Source of the DNA: Byssothecium circinans
Lineage: Eukaryota; Ascomycota; Dothideomycetes; Pleosporales; Massarinaceae
Direction of reading: 5' to 3'
DNA: 10,232 nt
NCBI GenBank assembly: GCA_010015675.1
Contig: ML976979.1
Location: 1,134,978-1,145,209, forward strand
Below are positions 7,511-10,232 of the stretch, piece by piece; within the stretch, counting starts at the first letter, position 1; every line of letters begins with the position of its first letter. The notes under the pieces are model-generated. The model was not told where the DNA came from. It made no database searches and saw only the letters and a program-made list of their open reading frames with translations. A program made the position numbers and the translations under genes.

Positions 7511-9336
7511 TTATGCACTATGGAGCAAAAATCCTCCGTGTTGCAGCTTTTGAAAAACTTGGAACAGGTCATATGCTTGGCTAATGGGCTTCATTGCCTC
7601 CACGGACCCATATGATTTCAGCACATTTTGAAAAGACCCTGCATCGTTCATGTAATGGTAGCTCAGATCGGTACCGAGCTGTTTTGCTGATGCATCGATT
7701 TCCTGCCCAAAAGTTTGAAGCCGACGCATTGCTTCCTGGTCATGACTGGCATCAGTCCACGTAATCATGACTTCCAGGACTATGCATGCTGGTTAGTGTG
7801 ATATATCCATCGACGGCAGAATTTGCAATTCATCTAAGAGTAGTTACTTACAGCAGTGGGTCTCTTGCTTAAGGCTAATAGGACTGCCGCCTCCCTCGAC
7901 CGCTTTTCCCATTTACGATCGTAAACGGAGATGCTTACTCTGAAATTGTAAGCACGACCATAACTAGAGACGACGTTTGCGGCGCCGGAATGAAACTAAC
8001 CTCAACGACCCAAACGGGTTCAAAGCTGAGACTGCATTATGATAGTCAAGCCACGTTCCAATAGTTGAGTTGAAGAGCGGTTGGTGCGCAAGTTTGTAGA
8101 ATGGGCTGAAGATCGAAGGTCGCGCTACGGGTTTGTTGTAGGCGAGGTAGACAGCTCCCCCACCCGGACCTAGGTTGTACGTAGCCGAAGCATCGGGGTC
8201 GTTTTCGGCGGCAGCTGCGAACTCAACCGCGACCTCTAAAAACTTCTCCGTTTCGCTGCTGTCAATGAGTAGCCCTTCGAACCAGATCTGACCATTTTCC
8301 ACCGTCTCCACGTTAAACTTGGTGACAACCCCTACCATTGTCAGCTCACTCGTCGCAAAACGCAAAACGATGTTAGGCTTGGGCATAGCGAACCATAGTT
8401 GGCTCCGCCACCTCTCAATGCCCACCACAAGTCTTCATTATGTGTCCGATTCGCATTGATAATCGAGGCGTTTCCGAGCACGACCTAAGCACAGCTATCA
8501 GAGTTGTCGAGTTCGAAAAGAAGATGATCGTAAAAGCTTACATACCTCGTAGTTGACGATCTTGTTAAATGCCATGCCATGTATGCTTGACCAATAGCTC
8601 AAGCCGCCACCAAGCATAAAACCTCCGACACCGACGTCGTTTGCGCGACCGCCCACCGCCATTCTGCCATCCGAAGCAAGAGTTTGGTACACTCTACCCC
8701 ATCGATTTCCCGGCTCAATGACAGCATGAGCGCCATCCGGACTAAGTGATACACCATCTAGCCGAGATAGGTCGATCAACAGCCCTTCAGATCCGACGCT
8801 GGAAAAGCCGATATTAGGATTGTGCCCCCCGCTTCGAACTGCGAATCGGTTTCCGATGTATGATGTAAGAAGCATCGCTTTTGAAACATCGTCCGCAGAA
8901 GTAGGTTGCAAGATACATTGCGGGGTTAACCAGCACGTCATTGACCTGGTAAATCCACTAGAGTGAGCTTTACATCTTCACTAGAGCCGGGGAGTAACAA
9001 GGCCCTGGAAGGGAAACTGGTCACGCAAGGGAAAGTATCTTACCAATTGTCATCAGCGAGCTAGCCATATGCTTGGGACTGCGGCAAAGAGAGCTTGGCT
9101 CCGAAGATGGCACGGCCTGCGTCGCATGCTCGACGAGCCTTGATGTTTGCGTCGGCTTCAGCTGTTGGAGAATCGGAACCATTGAAGATGTTGCGAATTT
9201 CAGCTTCGACCCCTGAACTGATGCTGAGTCGCGCGATAAATTCGTCGACCGTAGCAATATCGCTGAATCCACTTTGTTGCGCGCATGTGATTGTAGCGAG
9301 GGCAGAGATCGCGAATGTAATTGGTAAAACCCGCAT
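7511..9336 (-). pseudogene. Secreted FAD-linked oxidoreductase, BBE-like, disrupted (paralogue B)
   Basis: Exons inferred on the minus strand: 9336-9044, 8945-8546, 8484-8394, 8331-8001, about 7939-7852 and 7779-7511. The N-terminus MRVLPITFAISALATITCA is a good signal peptide, so the ancestor was probably secreted. VRSGGH (H139, expected covalent FAD site), GVGGFMLGGG, NYEVVLGNASIINA, GGGANYG and the terminal FQKLQHGGFLL block mark the FAD_binding_4 and BBE domains. There are two lesions. An in-frame TAG at 9061-9063 (codon 92) is followed in the same frame by LADDNW, which splices cleanly to SMTCWLTPQC. Between about 7910 and 7939 some 35 residues present in paralogue A are missing, and the frame changes before MGKAVEGGG. 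Splice signals are otherwise good, except for an unusual GTTCGC donor at 8393. A sequencing error could explain one lesion but hardly both. Intron positions match five of the six in the intact neighbour, so the two are related duplicates. Confidence 0.82.
7912..7925. repeat. 14-bp perfect palindrome at the oxidase B deletion junction
   Basis: TTTACGATCGTAAA is its own reverse complement. It sits inside the exon where about 35 codons are lost and the reading frame changes. It can be read as TA-CGATCG-TA, a layout that resembles footprints left by TA-inserting transposons, but it could equally be a chance palindrome at which a deletion occurred. Confidence 0.6.
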
Positions 9337-9816
9337 GCTGGGCGGTTGGATATCGCAGTGGCGGAAGCTGGTTGTTCAGTGGTGAAATAGCCTAATATCT
9401 GAAGGCATTGGAATCATCGTAAAATCTGGAACTATCCTCGCTAGTGAAGTCCGCTACATTGCGCAACTACTGTGCATGTCTCACTGAACTCCTGTGATAT
9501 CAATGCCAATTAAGGCAGGTGTAGATATTCTTAGTGCCATGGAGAATAGATGACGTCGGGGTCTGCAATGCACTTCGTCGCCGGCAGCGTTCTCGGTCGG
9601 GGCCTCTTCTGATTGGTCCCGCGTTCGGCCCCATGTTCCCTGATTGATCGAGGAAAGAAAAGATTGTGAGAAAATATCCGAGTTCATATGTCCCGCAGCT
9701 GCGCCCGCGCGGCCCTTCGCCTCGCTTCGTCACATTCCTCAACCATCTGCGCTGATCTTGCATTGCGAACACCTTGACTACCCATTCAACCAAAGGACAG
9801 ATCAGTAGCCTCTACG
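9337..9816. promoter_or_regulatory. Intergenic region upstream of oxidase B and the small membrane-protein ORF
   Basis: These 480 bases lie between divergent starts, so they should hold the promoter of paralogue B (minus strand) and that of the ORF at 9817 (plus strand). The half nearer 9817 is GC-rich, with a TGACGTC core at 9551-9557, the kind of element bound by CRE/ATF-type bZIP factors; this is a motif match only. A 97-residue minus-strand open frame at 9500-9793 has no recognisable domain and I do not call it a gene. Confidence 0.4.
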
Positions 9817-9951
9817 ATGGATCTAAATGTCGAAGACGTCCATTACAATCCTAAAAGCGCGTCCAATCATTGGTTCAATGCAGCCAGTAATGAAAGCTAC
9901 GTCAAATGGGCGGTGTTCGCAGTGTTCTTAGCATCAATCGTACTAAGCTAG
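9817..9951 (+). pseudogene. 5' fragment of a possible small membrane-protein gene, interrupted by a transposon
   Basis: An ATG at 9817 opens 44 codons. The start is hydrophilic and rich in Asn, Asp and Ser, followed by YVKWAVFAVFLASIVLS, a good single membrane-spanning segment running to the stop. I do not recognise the family with certainty; the segment looks like the first exon of a fungal integral membrane protein. The stop codon TAG (9949-9951) falls where the transposon DNA appears to begin: TA would be the target dinucleotide and G the first base of the element. I therefore infer that the frame once continued and was cut by insertion. A chance ORF remains possible because it is so short. 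Confidence 0.45.
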
Positions 9952-9955
9952 CTGA

Positions 9956-9988
9956 CGGGGTTCCGGGACACCCGGGGTTCCGGGACAC
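9956..9988. repeat. 16-bp direct repeat near the transposon left end
   Basis: CGGGGTTCCGGGACAC occurs twice, at 9956-9971 and 9973-9988, with one base between. The position, immediately inside the presumed end of the element, suggests a transposase-binding or terminal repeat unit. It could also be part of a longer terminal inverted repeat whose partner lies beyond the window. Confidence 0.8.
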
Positions 9989-10047
9989 TGCTCAGAAATC
10001 AACCCTCATCTCAACTCTCGTGATTTCTCAACACCCAGCCACCAAAA

Positions 10048-10232
10048 ATGGACAACCGTGAAGCAGCTATACAAGCAGCTATTAGAGATCTCAATGCTGG
10101 TGTTTTTTCCAGTCAAAGAGCTGCAGCGAAGGCGTACAACATCCCTCGATCCACATTCTCTGCGTATCTGCACGGCAGACAGAGCAGCCAAACCAGCCAC
10201 GTATACCAACAGAGATTAACTCCACAACAAGA
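10048..10232 (+). CDS. pogo/Fot1-type transposase, N-terminal part (Psq helix-turn-helix)
   Basis: The ATG at 10048 has a good start context (CCAAAAATGG) and opens 61 codons that run off the window without a stop. Residues about 5-45 form a Psq-type helix-turn-helix: AAIQAAIRDLNAG, then SSQRAAAKAYNIPRSTF, then AYLHGRQS. RLTPQQ follows, the usual start of the linker to the CENP-B-like DNA-binding domain in Fot1/pogo transposases. The full-length protein would bind the element ends and cut through a DDE catalytic domain that lies outside the window. Codon use is ordinary, with no RIP-type changes. The strand and family agree with the dead copy at the left end of the window. Whether it is complete cannot be seen. 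Confidence 0.85.
   Translation, partial: MDNREAAIQAAIRDLNAGVFSSQRAAAKAYNIPRSTFSAYLHGRQSSQTSHVYQQRLTPQQ

Larger units (their letters stand above)
9951..10232 (+). mobile_element. Left end of a pogo/Fot1-type DNA transposon, not RIPed, continuing past the window
   Basis: The element is defined by the transposase start at 10048 and by GC-rich repeated sequence just before it (9956-9988). The probable left edge is the TA at 9949-9950, since pogo-family elements insert at TA; TA at 9941 or 9944 are alternatives. The right end lies outside the window, so the terminal inverted repeat cannot be confirmed. Unlike the element at 1-1582, this one shows no AT drift or stop codons, so it is either recent or has escaped RIP. 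Confidence 0.65.

Noticed and set aside
9500..9793. 97-codon minus-strand open frame
   Set aside because: Arg/Gly-rich product without domains, in the presumed promoter region of oxidase B; not supported as a gene.

Overview
The window looks like nuclear DNA of a filamentous ascomycete (Pezizomycotina). Its genes carry short introns (47-103 bp) with GT-AG ends and CTRAC-like branch sites. The left end is AT-rich DNA of the kind made by repeat-induced point mutation (RIP), and both ends carry pogo/Fot1-type DNA transposons. I cannot name the species.

Layout: (1) 1-1582 is AT-rich, RIP-degraded DNA in which a pogo/Fot1 DDE transposase is still readable on the + strand. (2) At about 1583 the composition changes abruptly to normal genic DNA. 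There the minus strand carries the first half of a fungal copalyl-diphosphate-synthase-type diterpene cyclase (3320 to 1614, three introns), with the class II DXDD motif but without the C-terminal class I half. (3) A 637-bp intergenic region separates it from a divergent, apparently intact aldo/keto reductase of the AKR7-like group (3958-4969, one intron). (4) Two tandem minus-strand FAD-linked oxidases of the berberine-bridge-enzyme (BBE)-like family follow. The first (7094 to 5316, six introns) reads as an intact 469-residue protein. The second (9336 to 7511, five introns) has a secretion signal but is broken by an in-frame TAG and an internal deletion with frameshift. (5) At the right end a short plus-strand ORF with one membrane segment (9817-9951) stops exactly where another, non-RIPed pogo-type transposon begins. 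The Psq helix-turn-helix N-terminus of its transposase runs off the window from 10048.

Inference: a diterpene cyclase, an aldo/keto reductase and two covalent-flavin oxidases side by side resemble a small terpenoid secondary-metabolite cluster. The cluster appears to be decaying. The cyclase is cut off at the RIPed block, one oxidase is a pseudogene, and a neighbouring gene at the other edge seems to be interrupted by a younger transposon. The aldo/keto reductase and the oxidase at 5316-7094 show no lesion I can see. All gene models were spliced by eye from frame continuity, splice signals and family resemblance; no alignment or transcript data were available.
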